A stretch of 64,000 nt of DNA. Origin: Borborobacter arsenicus (GTDB taxonomy: Bacteria > Pseudomonadota > Alphaproteobacteria > Rhizobiales > Rhizobiaceae). Of the stretch, positions 46,167 through 55,794 are shown piece after piece. A program made the translations under genes and the position numbers. Location of the stretch: positions 124,001 through 188,000 of the forward strand of contig NZ_RKST01000001.1 in NCBI RefSeq assembly GCF_003934165.1, written 5' to 3'. Positions within the stretch are counted from its first letter, which is position 1. The number at the start of each line of letters is the position of its first letter. The notes beneath the pieces are model-generated. The model was given only the letters and a program-made list of their open reading frames with translations, had not been told where the DNA came from and made no database searches.

Positions 46167-47588
46167 CTACAGATAGCCAGCGGTGGATTTTATTTCGAGG
46201 TAGTCGTGTAGCCCCCATTCGCCATGTTCACGCCCGTTGCCCGATTGCTTGTAGCCGCCGAAGGGTGCCTCGGCCTGCCAGTCGGCCCCATTTATCCAGA
46301 TGGATCCCACCCGAAGACGGCGGGCAATCTTGCGCGCGCGCTCCAGGTCGGGACACTGAACGTAACCGGAGAGGCCGTAGACCGTGTCATTGGCAATCCG
46401 GATCGCGTCGTCCTCATCTTCATACCCGATCAGGGCGATGACGGGCCCAAAGATTTCCTCACGAGCGATCACCATGTCATTCGTGACATCGGCAAAGACC
46501 GTTGGCTGAACGTAGTAACCCACGTCGAGGCCGGCGGGCCGGCCGACACCCCCCGTCACCAACGTCGCCCCCTCATCAATGCCCGCCTGAATCAGCTTGT
46601 TGATGCGATCGAATTGCAACTTATTCACGACCGGGCCAAGCGCCACATTCGTCAGCGGATCGCCCACCGAATGGGCTTCAGCGGCCTCCCTCGCCCATCT
46701 CTTGGCGTCTTCCATGGCGGCGGCGGGGATTAACAACCGCGCGGGTGCTCGACATGCTTGGCCACAGTTCACGAAGCAGGCATCCACCCCATCGCGCACC
46801 GCTTTCTCGATATCGGCATCATGGGTAACGATATTGGCGGACTTGCCGCCCAGTTCCTGCGCAACCCGCTTTACAGTGTCAGCCGCGGCCTTGGCCACCG
46901 CCACACCCGCCCGGGTCGAACCCGTTACCGAAACCATGGCGACATCCGGATGACGCGACAGAGCCTCACCGACCACCTCGCCAGCTCCCGTAATGTGATT
47001 GTAGACACCCGGCGGAAAGCCTGCCTCATGAACCAATTCCGCGAAACGGATTGAAGATAAGGGAGAATATTCTGATGGCTTTGCCACCATGGTGCAGCCT
47101 GCCGCGAGCGCAGGGGCGACCTTTACGACCAACTGGTTCATAGGCCAGTTCCACGGCGTGATCAGTGCGCATACGCCGATCGGCTCTTTCGAAATCATCG
47201 TTGTGCCGCGCAGTTCTTCGAACGTCTCGTTTTTCAGAGCGGCGATGGCATTTTCCAGATGCGCCACACCGACCCAAGCCTGGGCCGCCTTGGAGAAGGC
47301 GAGGGTCGTGCCCATTTCACGGGTCATCAACTCGGCGATTTCGTCATAGTTTTCATTATAAAGGGCCAACAATCGCTCAAGCAGCACCAGCCGCTCTTGC
47401 TTGCTGGTCATTGACCAGTCATCGAAGGCGGCGGCGGCCGCTGCGACCGCTGCGTTCACATCGTCGATATTAGCCATGGGAATGGTCGCGGTGTGGGTCT
47501 CATCCGCTGGGTTGATCAGCTCGAACGTCTCAGTCGATCGGGGCGCGATCCATCCACCATCGATATAGAATCTTCCGACATTTTTCAT
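46167..47588 (-). CDS. NAD-dependent aldehyde dehydrogenase
   Basis: A 473-aa ALDH with start ATG 47588 behind CAGGAGATACTAAA; the longer frame to 47720 has no family support. Motifs are ITPWNWPMNQLVVKVAPALA, KPSEYSPLSS, VTGSTRAGVAV with the cofactor loop, LGGKSANIV with the general-base Glu, and the catalytic cysteine in NCGQACRAPARLL. It would oxidise an aldehyde made by the GMC dehydrogenase to the acid. It lies between the MFS gene and the thiolase in the same transcription unit. Substrate unknown. Confidence 0.93.
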   Translation of the reverse strand: MKNVGRFYIDGGWIAPRSTETFELINPADETHTATIPMANIDDVNAAVAAAAAAFDDWSMTSKQERLVLLERLLALYNENYDEIAELMTREMGTTLAFSKAAQAWVGVAHLENAIAALKNETFEELRGTTMISKEPIGVCALITPWNWPMNQLVVKVAPALAAGCTMVAKPSEYSPLSSIRFAELVHEAGFPPGVYNHITGAGEVVGEALSRHPDVAMVSVTGSTRAGVAVAKAAADTVKRVAQELGGKSANIVTHDADIEKAVRDGVDACFVNCGQACRAPARLLIPAAAMEDAKRWAREAAEAHSVGDPLTNVALGPVVNKLQFDRINKLIQAGIDEGATLVTGGVGRPAGLDVGYYVQPTVFADVTNDMVIAREEIFGPVIALIGYEDEDDAIRIANDTVYGLSGYVQCPDLERARKIARRLRVGSIWINGADWQAEAPFGGYKQSGNGREHGEWGLHDYLEIKSTAGYL

Positions 47589-47608
47589 TTTAGTATCTCC
47601 TGAAACGG

Positions 47609-48811
47609 TTAGCGCCTGCCGTTGGCGATTTTGATGGCGTCGGGATGTCTGCGCAGGGCAAGCATCGACCAGATACCCAATGCGGGGCCGATGGCGAGTA
47701 CCGAAAAGGCCCACTGCCAACCGCCGATAAACTCGACGATCTGCGGGATCAGCCAGACCGCGACGATAGTGATGGCAAAGCCGATGCCCATCTGAAACGC
47801 GAGGTTTGCACCGATCAGCGTCGGATCCGATATTTCGGTGACGGCAGCGGAAAACTGGGCGCTGTCGGCGATGGTGGAGAAACCCCAGATCAACGCCACG
47901 ACCACAAACAGTGTGACGGGACCGCTATAGAGAAATCCGATCAGTACGGCGCACCCGCCGGATACCGCCATTGCCAGAGCCGACGTGAGGCATCGCCCCA
48001 CTCGGTCCGCCATCCAGCCACCAGATATGCATCCTAATGCCCCCGAGGCGATGGCTACGAAGGTCAGGAGCGATGCATTTCCTACACCCAGTCCTGCAGT
48101 TTGCGCGGCGCTGATATAGGCAAGAAGCCACCCCCACAGCGCGTAAAGCTCCCACATATGCCCGAAGTAGCCGAAGTTGGCGAGCATGACTGCACGGTTT
48201 CGCACTATCCGCTTCAGGTGCCCAAGTTCGAACTTGGCGGACTTGAATTGATTCGGCCCGTCCTTGAGGGCCATAAAAATAGCGGCCGCAACCAGACAGA
48301 TCAGTGACGTCGCACCAATAACAAAACGCCAGTCGAACCCGACCCCGATCGCTCGGACCAGATGGGGAAAGGCCGATCCCATCGTCAATGCGCCGACGAC
48401 CACTCCCATCGCCAAGCCGCGCCCTGTAACGAACCAGGTGCCGATATATTTCATCGCGGTGGGATAGACCAACGCCAATGACGCGCCGGTCGCAAATCTA
48501 GCGAAAGCCACACCCGTTGGACCAATGTCGAAAAGGATTATTCCGTTGGCCAACCCGGCACAAAGCGTACCGATGACCAGAAGCCGCTTCATCGGCCAGA
48601 CGTCCATAAGCGCGAAGAAGCTGGCAATAAGCGCACCGACAACGAATCCGCCCTGGACCGCATTTGTCAGCCACGACATTTGAGCCAGGCTCAATGACAG
48701 GGCACGACTGATTTCCGGTGCGACAGCGGTGACAGAGAACCATGTGGACAAGGTCAGCACGACCGCCAGACTCGTCATCGCCAAAGCCTGCCACCGTCGC
48801 ATGGCTCGCAT
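47609..48811 (-). CDS. MFS transporter
   Basis: A 400-aa membrane protein with start ATG 48811, 1 base from the MaoC stop; a longer frame to 48895 runs into MaoC. About twelve hydrophobic segments are visible, with the major-facilitator loop GGWMADRVGR in the centre and an N-terminal basic motif near the first helices. It is read in line with the catabolic genes and probably imports or exports a substrate or intermediate. It is a second transport system besides the Liv-type ABC importer. Ligand unknown. Confidence 0.88.
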   Translation of the reverse strand: MRAMRRWQALAMTSLAVVLTLSTWFSVTAVAPEISRALSLSLAQMSWLTNAVQGGFVVGALIASFFALMDVWPMKRLLVIGTLCAGLANGIILFDIGPTGVAFARFATGASLALVYPTAMKYIGTWFVTGRGLAMGVVVGALTMGSAFPHLVRAIGVGFDWRFVIGATSLICLVAAAIFMALKDGPNQFKSAKFELGHLKRIVRNRAVMLANFGYFGHMWELYALWGWLLAYISAAQTAGLGVGNASLLTFVAIASGALGCISGGWMADRVGRCLTSALAMAVSGGCAVLIGFLYSGPVTLFVVVALIWGFSTIADSAQFSAAVTEISDPTLIGANLAFQMGIGFAITIVAVWLIPQIVEFIGGWQWAFSVLAIGPALGIWSMLALRRHPDAIKIANGRR

Positions 48812-48812
48812 C

Positions 48813-49268
48813 TCATAGTCCTTCCAACGGCATCGTGTAGGTTGTGGCGGTGCCTTCGACGCAAATGTCGCCCACACTGTCACGTACCGAGACATTGAGC
48901 TGGCAGATGGGTTTGTCGTCGCGCACGGAGATTACTTCGACCCTGCCGGTAATTTTTTCACCGATGCCGACTGCCTTCTTGAATACAAGGTTTGTTCCCA
49001 GAAAGACGGTTCCAGGGCCGGGCAAGTCTTCGGCCACACAGGCATTGAGGATGCCAGTGGTGACCCCGCCCTGAACAATCAGTTTGCCGAACGGCGTCTT
49101 TCTGGCCAATTCCTCATCATAATGCACGGGGTTGCGGTCACCGGTCATTTCAGTGAACGCATGGATGTCTTCCATTTTGGTGACCCGGCTACGCTCAGAC
49201 GACTGATGCAAGGCTGGCTTCCCGTTTGTAACGTTGGTCCAGCCGTTCTTTTTGTCGGTTTCGGACAT
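48813..49268 (-). CDS. MaoC-family (R)-enoyl-CoA hydratase
   Basis: A 151-aa hot-dog protein. The hydratase-2 motif is GDRNPVHYDEELA followed by GKLIVQGGVTTGIL, containing the catalytic Asp and His of PhaJ-type enzymes. It would hydrate an enoyl-CoA to a (3R)-hydroxyacyl-CoA. It is placed directly after the DUF35 gene, so hydratase, DUF35 protein and the Cys-less thiolase relative are encoded side by side. That is the gene set of steroid side-chain hydratase/retro-aldolase complexes. Confidence 0.92.
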   Translation of the reverse strand: MSETDKKNGWTNVTNGKPALHQSSERSRVTKMEDIHAFTEMTGDRNPVHYDEELARKTPFGKLIVQGGVTTGILNACVAEDLPGPGTVFLGTNLVFKKAVGIGEKITGRVEVISVRDDKPICQLNVSVRDSVGDICVEGTATTYTMPLEGL

Positions 49269-49288
49269 ATTCAGCGACCTCTTGTGGG

Positions 49289-49699
49289 TTAGATTTTGTG
49301 AAAAAAGGGCAAGATGCGGGACCCTGTCGGGACAGACTTGAAGACAAGCTGATCGCCCACGCGGATCGAGCGTCGTTCGTCAACAATGTGGCTCAACATC
49401 GTAGGGCCTTCGCTGAGCTGGACCAGTCCGACATAGTAAGGCACCGCAGGCAGCCAACCGGGATGACCTGGTTTCCATATCTGTGAAAAGGAAGTGAGAG
49501 TGCCCTTGCCGCTGGCGTCGCGCCATTCCAGCGCGTCCGCCCAGCAATGAGGACAGAGGGGGCGTGGGTAGAAGACCCCCCTGTTGCACGATGTGCAATG
49601 TTGGATCGTCAACCGGCCGCGGGCCGCAGCTTCCCAGAATGGACGAGAGAGGTCTGTGATCGTCGGACCGGGAACGTCGAGTGTGCGGTAATCAATCAT
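49289..49699 (-). CDS. DUF35 OB-fold zinc-ribbon protein
   Basis: A 136-aa protein with start ATG 49699, overlapping the stop of the thiolase-like gene (ATGA). An N-terminal zinc ribbon is CTSCNRGVFYPRPLCPHC, followed by an OB-fold (KGTLTSFSQIWKPGHPGWL, then VGDQLVFKSVPTG). Proteins of this family bind to thiolase-like partners, as in steroid Ltp2/ChsH2 and archaeal HMG-CoA synthesis complexes. The tight coupling to the thiolase-like gene supports a physical complex. Here it is a stand-alone small protein rather than a MaoC fusion. Confidence 0.9.
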   Translation of the reverse strand: MIDYRTLDVPGPTITDLSRPFWEAAARGRLTIQHCTSCNRGVFYPRPLCPHCWADALEWRDASGKGTLTSFSQIWKPGHPGWLPAVPYYVGLVQLSEGPTMLSHIVDERRSIRVGDQLVFKSVPTGSRILPFFHKI

Positions 49700-50859
49700 A
49701 GATCTGCCCCCAGGACGAGCACCACGGCCTCGGACATCGTCGCGCCGTTGCCGGTCACCAGCGCGCTTCGGCAGTTTTTGATCTGACGGTTGGGCGCGGT
49801 GCCCCGGATTTGGCGCACCGCCTCGACCACGTGAGTCATTCCTCCCGCAAGATCCGGCTGACCGAAGCCTAACTGACCGCCATGCGTGTTGATGGGCTGG
49901 CGCGCCTCGCACGACATGCCCCCATTGTCCTTCAGCCATTCCGCAAACTTGCCTGGCGCGCAAAGCCCGGCATCCTCGATGGTCGCGGCAACCATGATCG
50001 TGTAGCAGTCATACAAGGATAGAAAGTCGATATCCTGTATGCGCATTCCGGCTTGCGCAAGAGCTCGGCTGATGGACGGCTTGAGCGGACCTGACGTCAG
50101 GCTTGGGGCCTGACTGACTGCCCGGTGAGTGATTTTCTCACCGGCGCCGTTCAGAAACACCGGTGGGTGGCGCAACCTGGCTGCTTTCTCAGCAGTGGTC
50201 ACGATCACCGCATCGGCGCCGGCTACCGGCATCACGATCTCGAAAAGGTGCAACGGAGATGCAACCAGCGGCGAGGCCAAGACCTCTTCGACCGAAGCCG
50301 GTTTGCCGTGAAAGATCGCCTTATCGTTGTTCTGCGCATTGGACCGCGATCCGGCGGCGATCGCCGCATAGTCCTCGGCACGGCAACCATAAGCGGCCAT
50401 GTGCGCCTGCATCAGCAAGGCATAGGACGTATTTGCCCCCGACGCGCCGAATGGCGTGTCGAATTCGCGGGCCGGATTGCGATTGGGTGACCGCGGTGGC
50501 GGCATGTTGCGGTGATTTCCGATCACGCAAAGAACCGTTTCGCACTGCCCCGCGGCAATAGCGGCGGCCGCGCGCCAGATCATTCCCGGGCCAGAGGCAC
50601 CACCCAGATCGACCATGTTCGACATGCTCGGCTGCATGCCGAAATACTCGGCAACCGTTGCAGGCACATGCTGGGGCGTTTCACCAACCTGCGGCCCCAC
50701 CAGCAACCCGTCAATTTCCTGAGGCGCCACCCCGGCATCGGCAATAGCCTCTGCCGACACCCGCATCAGCAGTTCCATTGTCGTTACGCCGTGAGTGTTT
50801 CTCTCCGGCTTCAATTCACCGATGCCGGCCAGAGCGGCCCGCGGGCTCATATGTCTCAT
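49696..50859 (-). CDS. Thiolase-superfamily protein lacking nucleophilic cysteine (lipid-transfer/aldolase-like)
   Basis: A 387-aa protein from ATG 50859 (MRHMSPRAALAGIGELKPER), overlapping the ligase stop (ATGA). It resembles SCPx/Ltp2-type thiolase relatives. At the place of the catalytic cysteine the sequence is VDLGGASG, so Gly87 replaces Cys; the NEAFA motif is YDCYTI and the GHP motif is HGGQLGFGQP. Proteins with these changes in steroid side-chain pathways cleave beta-hydroxyacyl-CoA by retro-aldol reaction. With DUF35 and MaoC next door, that reaction is the inference here. Confidence 0.88.
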   Translation of the reverse strand: MRHMSPRAALAGIGELKPERNTHGVTTMELLMRVSAEAIADAGVAPQEIDGLLVGPQVGETPQHVPATVAEYFGMQPSMSNMVDLGGASGPGMIWRAAAAIAAGQCETVLCVIGNHRNMPPPRSPNRNPAREFDTPFGASGANTSYALLMQAHMAAYGCRAEDYAAIAAGSRSNAQNNDKAIFHGKPASVEEVLASPLVASPLHLFEIVMPVAGADAVIVTTAEKAARLRHPPVFLNGAGEKITHRAVSQAPSLTSGPLKPSISRALAQAGMRIQDIDFLSLYDCYTIMVAATIEDAGLCAPGKFAEWLKDNGGMSCEARQPINTHGGQLGFGQPDLAGGMTHVVEAVRQIRGTAPNRQIKNCRSALVTGNGATMSEAVVLVLGADL

Positions 50860-52811
50860 AGAGCCGCCTCTCGGGTCAGGGCTCTGTATTCCTCCAGGCA
50901 TTGTGGGTTGGCGAGCGACCCGACGTTCTTGACCGGTAGCCCAGCCGCGGTTGTGCGGGCAGCGCTCTCAACACGTTTGCCGTTGATCGTATAGGGTACG
51001 TCCTGAACCAGATGGATACGCGCCGGGACGTGGCGGGGGGATGCTTGAGTGCGGATATCCATCCGCAATGCGTTCAAGATGTCCTTCGAAATTACCGTCC
51101 CTTCGGCTGGCTTCAGGCACAAGACCACCTCTTCGTCGCCCTCATGAATAGCTCCGAAGACGACAAAGTCTTCAAACTGGCTGTACTTCTCGCAAACCGC
51201 ATAGATTTCCGAAGTGCCAATCCGCACGCCGCCGGGTTTGAGGGTATTGTCCGAACGGCCATGGACATAACCACTGCCCGTACAGGTAAGCTCCGCAACG
51301 TCCCCATGCGTCCAGATTTCGGCACGGTCGCTGAAGTAAGTGTCATGATACCGTTTCGCGCCGCCTTCTCCCCAAAAGGTCAGCGGCATCGAGGGAAAAG
51401 GCTCCGTGCAGACCAGTTCGCCACGCTGGCCTATGACAGGCGCACCCCGATCGTCGAAGACGCTAACCGCATGACCGAGCGCCTTGACCGTCAACTGCCC
51501 CCGCCTCACCGGATGTAAAGGCGAACCGATCAGGAATGAGCCGAGGATTTCGGTGCCGCCGGAAATAGAAGAGAACGCCATGTCGCGCTTGATCGCCTGA
51601 TAGACCCAGTCGAACTGGTGCGGCAGTGTCGGCGCGCCGCACACCAGCAGGTTGCGAAGGTTTGTCAGATCAGCGTTTTCGCGCGGGCTGAAGCCCTCGG
51701 CGGCCAGCGTCGCCAGATATTTGGGACTGATCCCCAGATGCGTCGTTCCGGCCAACTCGGCCAGTTTCCAAAGAGGGCTGCAATCCAGCCCATCGTCGGG
51801 TTTCAGGATCGGCGCGCCATCATAGAGGATAATCGTGGCGTTGGCCGCCAAGGCGGAAACCAGCCAGTGATACATCATCCACGCGGTGTTACAATACCAC
51901 ATGACGGTGTCACCTGGGCGTACATCGCCATGCAGCACATGTTCCTTGAGATGCTGCAACAACACACCGCCCGCGCGGTGAACGATGGCTTTGGGCGCGC
52001 CCGTGGTGCCAGAAGTATAGAGGATATAGGCCGGATGGTCGAAAGGCATCCGCTCGAATTCCAGATTGGCCTGCATGCCGAAATCGTCTTGGTGCACAGC
52101 TTTTAAAGCCGGGTCGACCGCGCCCTCGCCGCTGACTATCAGTGTAGTTACCGATGGCAGCTTGCCCATGATGGCGCGAATACGGTCCGATACGTCATGT
52201 CGCTTTCCGCCATATCTGTAGAGGGGCGTGGCGAAGAGAACCTTGGGCTCGACCTGCCCGATCCGGTCGATAATCGCGGCCTCGCCGAAATCGGGCGAGC
52301 AGGATGTCCAAGTCCCGCCGATCGAGACTGTCGCCAACAACGCGACAAGCGCATCGATATCGTTTGGTTGTACGCCCGCGACACGATCCCCGGGCGTGAC
52401 CCCGGCCGCACGCAGACCTTGCGCCACTTTGGCCACTCTGACCTTCAATTCACGGCGCGTCAGGGTTTGCACCTGCCCCAGTTCGTCCATCGCAAAGATC
52501 GCACGGGCCGCGTCATCGCCGCGAAGCAGGTTCTCGGCCAGATTCAGACGCGCCTGCGGAAAGAACCTTGCGCCAGTCATCCAGGCGGTTTCGTCGGGTT
52601 GGAAATAAATCTCGCCCTTGTCGCCGATCACCTCGCAGAAATCCCAAACCGCCGACCAAAAATCACCCTTCTTGTCGATGGACCAGCGGTGCAAGGTGTC
52701 ATAGTCTGACGGATCAAAGCCGTTGAGCTCCGCGAAGCGCCACAGAGCCGCAGCCCTTTTCTGGGCTTCACTCGGCGTCCAGAGAACATCGTCGTATGGG
52801 GTGTCCCTCAT
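50856..52811 (-). CDS. Acetoacetyl-CoA synthetase-like acyl-CoA ligase
   Basis: A 651-aa adenylate-forming ligase, the length and N-terminal layout of acetoacetate-CoA ligase (MRDTPYDDVLWTPSEAQKRA). AMP-binding motif is YILYTSGTTGAPKAIVH, then GGTEILGSF, and the C-terminal lysine loop VPYTINGKRVES. It would activate an acid, possibly acetoacetate or another keto or branched acid, to its CoA ester. The stop overlaps the start of the next gene, so it is part of the same translationally linked set. The true acid is unknown. Confidence 0.88.
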   Translation of the reverse strand: MRDTPYDDVLWTPSEAQKRAAALWRFAELNGFDPSDYDTLHRWSIDKKGDFWSAVWDFCEVIGDKGEIYFQPDETAWMTGARFFPQARLNLAENLLRGDDAARAIFAMDELGQVQTLTRRELKVRVAKVAQGLRAAGVTPGDRVAGVQPNDIDALVALLATVSIGGTWTSCSPDFGEAAIIDRIGQVEPKVLFATPLYRYGGKRHDVSDRIRAIMGKLPSVTTLIVSGEGAVDPALKAVHQDDFGMQANLEFERMPFDHPAYILYTSGTTGAPKAIVHRAGGVLLQHLKEHVLHGDVRPGDTVMWYCNTAWMMYHWLVSALAANATIILYDGAPILKPDDGLDCSPLWKLAELAGTTHLGISPKYLATLAAEGFSPRENADLTNLRNLLVCGAPTLPHQFDWVYQAIKRDMAFSSISGGTEILGSFLIGSPLHPVRRGQLTVKALGHAVSVFDDRGAPVIGQRGELVCTEPFPSMPLTFWGEGGAKRYHDTYFSDRAEIWTHGDVAELTCTGSGYVHGRSDNTLKPGGVRIGTSEIYAVCEKYSQFEDFVVFGAIHEGDEEVVLCLKPAEGTVISKDILNALRMDIRTQASPRHVPARIHLVQDVPYTINGKRVESAARTTAAGLPVKNVGSLANPQCLEEYRALTREAAL

Positions 52812-52832
52812 CGTTGTTCCAATCTACTTTTG

Positions 52833-54833
52833 TTAAGCATTGTCGTGTGTCGCCACCTCGGTTGGCACGACCACGCTTTCAGATATCAACTCTGCAAGAT
52901 CGCGAACCGCGATCTTGTCCTCAGCGCCGACTGCCTGGATGGCTGCCGTGTACATCACCACATCTTTGGGACAGGACACGACGAAGTAGCTGACACCGCC
53001 CAGGCCCAGCGCTTCATGGATACGGTTCTCGCTGGGCCGTTCGCCCGTCGGATTGTCTTCCATGAAGATGCGCCCGCCGCCTGCACCGCAGCAGAAGGAA
53101 TTCTCGCGGTTGCGCGGCATTTCCTTCAGGGTATGACCCATGGTTTCTATCAGCTCGCGCGGCGCATCGAACCCGCCATTGTAACGCCCGAGATAGCACG
53201 GGTCATGATAGGTGACAGTTGCGCCGGCGGAAGGCTCCACTTTCAATTTGCCTTCCTTGATCAGTTCCAGAAAGAGTTGCGAATAGTGCACAACTTCATA
53301 TTTGGCCCCAAAGGCCGGATATTCGGATTTGAGCGCATTCAGCGAATGCGGATCGGTGGTCATGATCCGGTTAAACTGACAATCCCGGAGTTGTTCGATG
53401 TTGTGGGTAGCCAGCAATTCAAATAGCCCTTCATCCCCCACCCGGCGGATGTCATTGCCGCTGTTGCGCTCCCCGTCGTAGAGGATGCCGACATCCACAC
53501 CGGCCAGGGCGAGTAGCTCGCCCACTTGCACCGTCAGCTTCTGAGCGCGCTCATCGAAGCTCGCGAAGTCGCCGACAAACCAGAGGATATCGACGGGTTC
53601 TTTGCGAGCGTCCTTGATCTTGTAGGAGAGATCCTTAGTCCATCGAGCTCGCTGCTTGGGTGGTTTGCCAAAGGAATTCCCCTGACTTTGGAAGTTTGTC
53701 AGCGTGCTCTGCAGCAGAGGCTCGATCGTGCCCTGCTCGATCATCGAGCGACGCAGCTTCACGATCTTCGGGACATGTTCGATATGGACCGGACAGACTT
53801 CCATACAAGCGCGACAGGTAGTGCAGGACCACAAGGTTTCGGGAGCAATGACGCCTCCGACAATCGGCATGGCATGATCGGGACTGTCCAAGAGGCCCTG
53901 ATCAGTCAGCATGCCGTCACGCAGATTCATGATCAGCTTTTTGGGGCTAAGTGGTTTGCCCCCGGCATAGGCCGGACAGACGGATTGGCAGCGTCCACAT
54001 TCAGTGCAGGACAGCGTGTCCAGGAGATCTTTCCAAGTGAAGTCTCTATACTCGGTAACGATTTCCGGCGCGGATTCCTCAGTCTGCTGAGGGGGCGGCA
54101 ACTGGCCTTTGGGCGTCAGCGGACGGAAGAAAATATTCGGAGCCGCCGTGAACATATGCCGGTGTTTCGACCCCGGAATATAGATCAGAAAGCCCAAGAT
54201 GGCGGCGATATGGGCCCAGTAGAACACGTGCTCGGCGACGATTGCTCTATCTCCGGTGATGTTCAGTCCCACCAAGAGATACATGCCAAGACTAGACAAA
54301 GGTCGCCACGGCGAAGGCTCTGCCAGAATGGCCATGCGCGCGGCAGCCTCAAGAAGCATCGTGAGGACAATCGCCAACACAAGGACGTAGATGACGGTCG
54401 CATCGTATTGGTTCGAGCCTTGGAACCGGAGGGGCTTGACGACGAACCGCTGATAGGCCGCCATAACGAGGCCGACGATGATCAGGATGGAAAAGATATT
54501 CTGCAGCAACGCGATCCAGGTATCTCCACCGATCACGTGCAGGCTGAAGCCCGGGAACAGTCCCGAGCCGAAAGCCTCGATGATAGCTGTGAAGAGGACT
54601 AGAAAGCCGGAGAAGATCAGAGCGTGCAGAACGCCGGAATAGGTGAATCTCAACAGGCGGCGGTGCAGGCCAATGTCGCCGATGACGCCTCTGAGGCGTT
54701 CGCCTAGCCGATCTGTCCGATGCGCCGGGCGAGCGCTCAATAAAGGTCTGAACAGCAGCCAGAAACGCCAACCGCTGATTGCGAAGGCGAGCAGGGTGAC
54801 CACCCAGAGCACGGGTGTCGTCGTTCCACCCAT
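52833..54833 (-). CDS. Membrane Fe-S ETF:quinone oxidoreductase-like protein
   Basis: A 666-aa protein. The N-terminal 225 residues hold several transmembrane segments of NarI/cytochrome b type. Two [4Fe-4S] sites follow: CTECGRCQSVCP (276-287) and CTTCRACMEVCP (337-348). CCG-type motifs are HDPCYLGRY near 558 and FCCGAGGG near 587. This domain order fits DgcB/EMO-type oxidoreductases that pass electrons from ETF to quinone, unlike the flavoprotein EtfQO. It follows etfA by one base and sits in the same transcription unit. Confidence 0.9.
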   Translation of the reverse strand: MGGTTTPVLWVVTLLAFAISGWRFWLLFRPLLSARPAHRTDRLGERLRGVIGDIGLHRRLLRFTYSGVLHALIFSGFLVLFTAIIEAFGSGLFPGFSLHVIGGDTWIALLQNIFSILIIVGLVMAAYQRFVVKPLRFQGSNQYDATVIYVLVLAIVLTMLLEAAARMAILAEPSPWRPLSSLGMYLLVGLNITGDRAIVAEHVFYWAHIAAILGFLIYIPGSKHRHMFTAAPNIFFRPLTPKGQLPPPQQTEESAPEIVTEYRDFTWKDLLDTLSCTECGRCQSVCPAYAGGKPLSPKKLIMNLRDGMLTDQGLLDSPDHAMPIVGGVIAPETLWSCTTCRACMEVCPVHIEHVPKIVKLRRSMIEQGTIEPLLQSTLTNFQSQGNSFGKPPKQRARWTKDLSYKIKDARKEPVDILWFVGDFASFDERAQKLTVQVGELLALAGVDVGILYDGERNSGNDIRRVGDEGLFELLATHNIEQLRDCQFNRIMTTDPHSLNALKSEYPAFGAKYEVVHYSQLFLELIKEGKLKVEPSAGATVTYHDPCYLGRYNGGFDAPRELIETMGHTLKEMPRNRENSFCCGAGGGRIFMEDNPTGERPSENRIHEALGLGGVSYFVVSCPKDVVMYTAAIQAVGAEDKIAVRDLAELISESVVVPTEVATHDNA

Positions 54834-54834
54834 C

Positions 54835-55794
54835 TCACGAATTCCCTGAATTCAAACGCTCGGTCAGGGCCGGTATGAGTTGGAACATGTCGCAGGCCGT
54901 TCCGTAGTGCGCCTTACGGAAGATCGGAGCTTGTTCATCGGAATTAATCGCGATGATCAATTCGCTGCTTTCCATACCCTCCAGATGCTCCGGCGCGCCC
55001 GAAACACCTGCCATGAGGTAAAGCTTTGGCTTAACCTTGGTACCTGATTTGCCGACCTGACGTATCTTGGGCAACCAGCCCGCGTCGATCACCGGGCGAG
55101 AGCCCGCGAGTTCGGCCTTGAGGGCTGCTGCAAGTGCTTCGGCCAGCGGCAGCTTTTCAGTTCCGCCAAGTGCGCGGCCAACGCAGAAGATCATGTCGGC
55201 ATTGCCCAGATTAACTCCCGACGAGTTGTCCGGCGTAATAATCTCGCGCACCCTGGTGCGTGCGCCCGATAGATCGGGTTTCAGCATGGTGACCGCAGGC
55301 GCCGCGCCAGACAGGCTGCCGGCCTTGCGCGCACCGGGCATGACGGTGGTTACCGCCGGCAAGGGCAGGTCTGTTTTCGCGGTCAATTTCCCGCCATAGA
55401 CTTGTGAGGTCGCAGATAGGCCGCCGCTATTGAGTTCCAGATCAGTCACATAGCCCAGCATCGGACGTTCAGAGCGCACCGCCAGCCCTGCCGCCAGATC
55501 GACACCGGCAGTGCTGTAACTGGTCATCACCACATCGGGAGCCTGCGTCTCCACGGCCGCTTTCAGGGCGATGAGAACAGCTTCCGGGTTATAGTGCCCG
55601 ACAGTCGGATCCGCGACTGCTGACACAGCGTCAAAGCCTGTCAGCTGTGTCCCGAGCGCCTGTGCGGCCCCTGCATCACCTGTGCAGATCAAACCATGGC
55701 ATTCCGCGCCGATAGATTTCGCCAGCAGCAACATCTCGAAGGCGTTTTCGGAAACTACGCCGTTACTATGTTCGACAAATATGAGAGCACGCAT
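54835..55794 (-). CDS. etfA: Electron transfer flavoprotein alpha subunit
   Basis: A 319-aa FAD-binding ETF subunit with start ATG 55794 (GTG 55797 is the alternative), overlapping the etfB stop. The C-terminal FAD domain has the pattern CVGRALGGTEKL, VIDAGWLPKIRQVG and YLMAGVSGAPEHLEGM. With EtfB it accepts electrons from a dehydrogenase and passes them to the membrane Fe-S oxidoreductase encoded just after. It is a dedicated operon copy, separate from any general fatty-acid ETF. Confidence 0.93.
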   Translation of the reverse strand: MRALIFVEHSNGVVSENAFEMLLLAKSIGAECHGLICTGDAGAAQALGTQLTGFDAVSAVADPTVGHYNPEAVLIALKAAVETQAPDVVMTSYSTAGVDLAAGLAVRSERPMLGYVTDLELNSGGLSATSQVYGGKLTAKTDLPLPAVTTVMPGARKAGSLSGAAPAVTMLKPDLSGARTRVREIITPDNSSGVNLGNADMIFCVGRALGGTEKLPLAEALAAALKAELAGSRPVIDAGWLPKIRQVGKSGTKVKPKLYLMAGVSGAPEHLEGMESSELIIAINSDEQAPIFRKAHYGTACDMFQLIPALTERLNSGNS

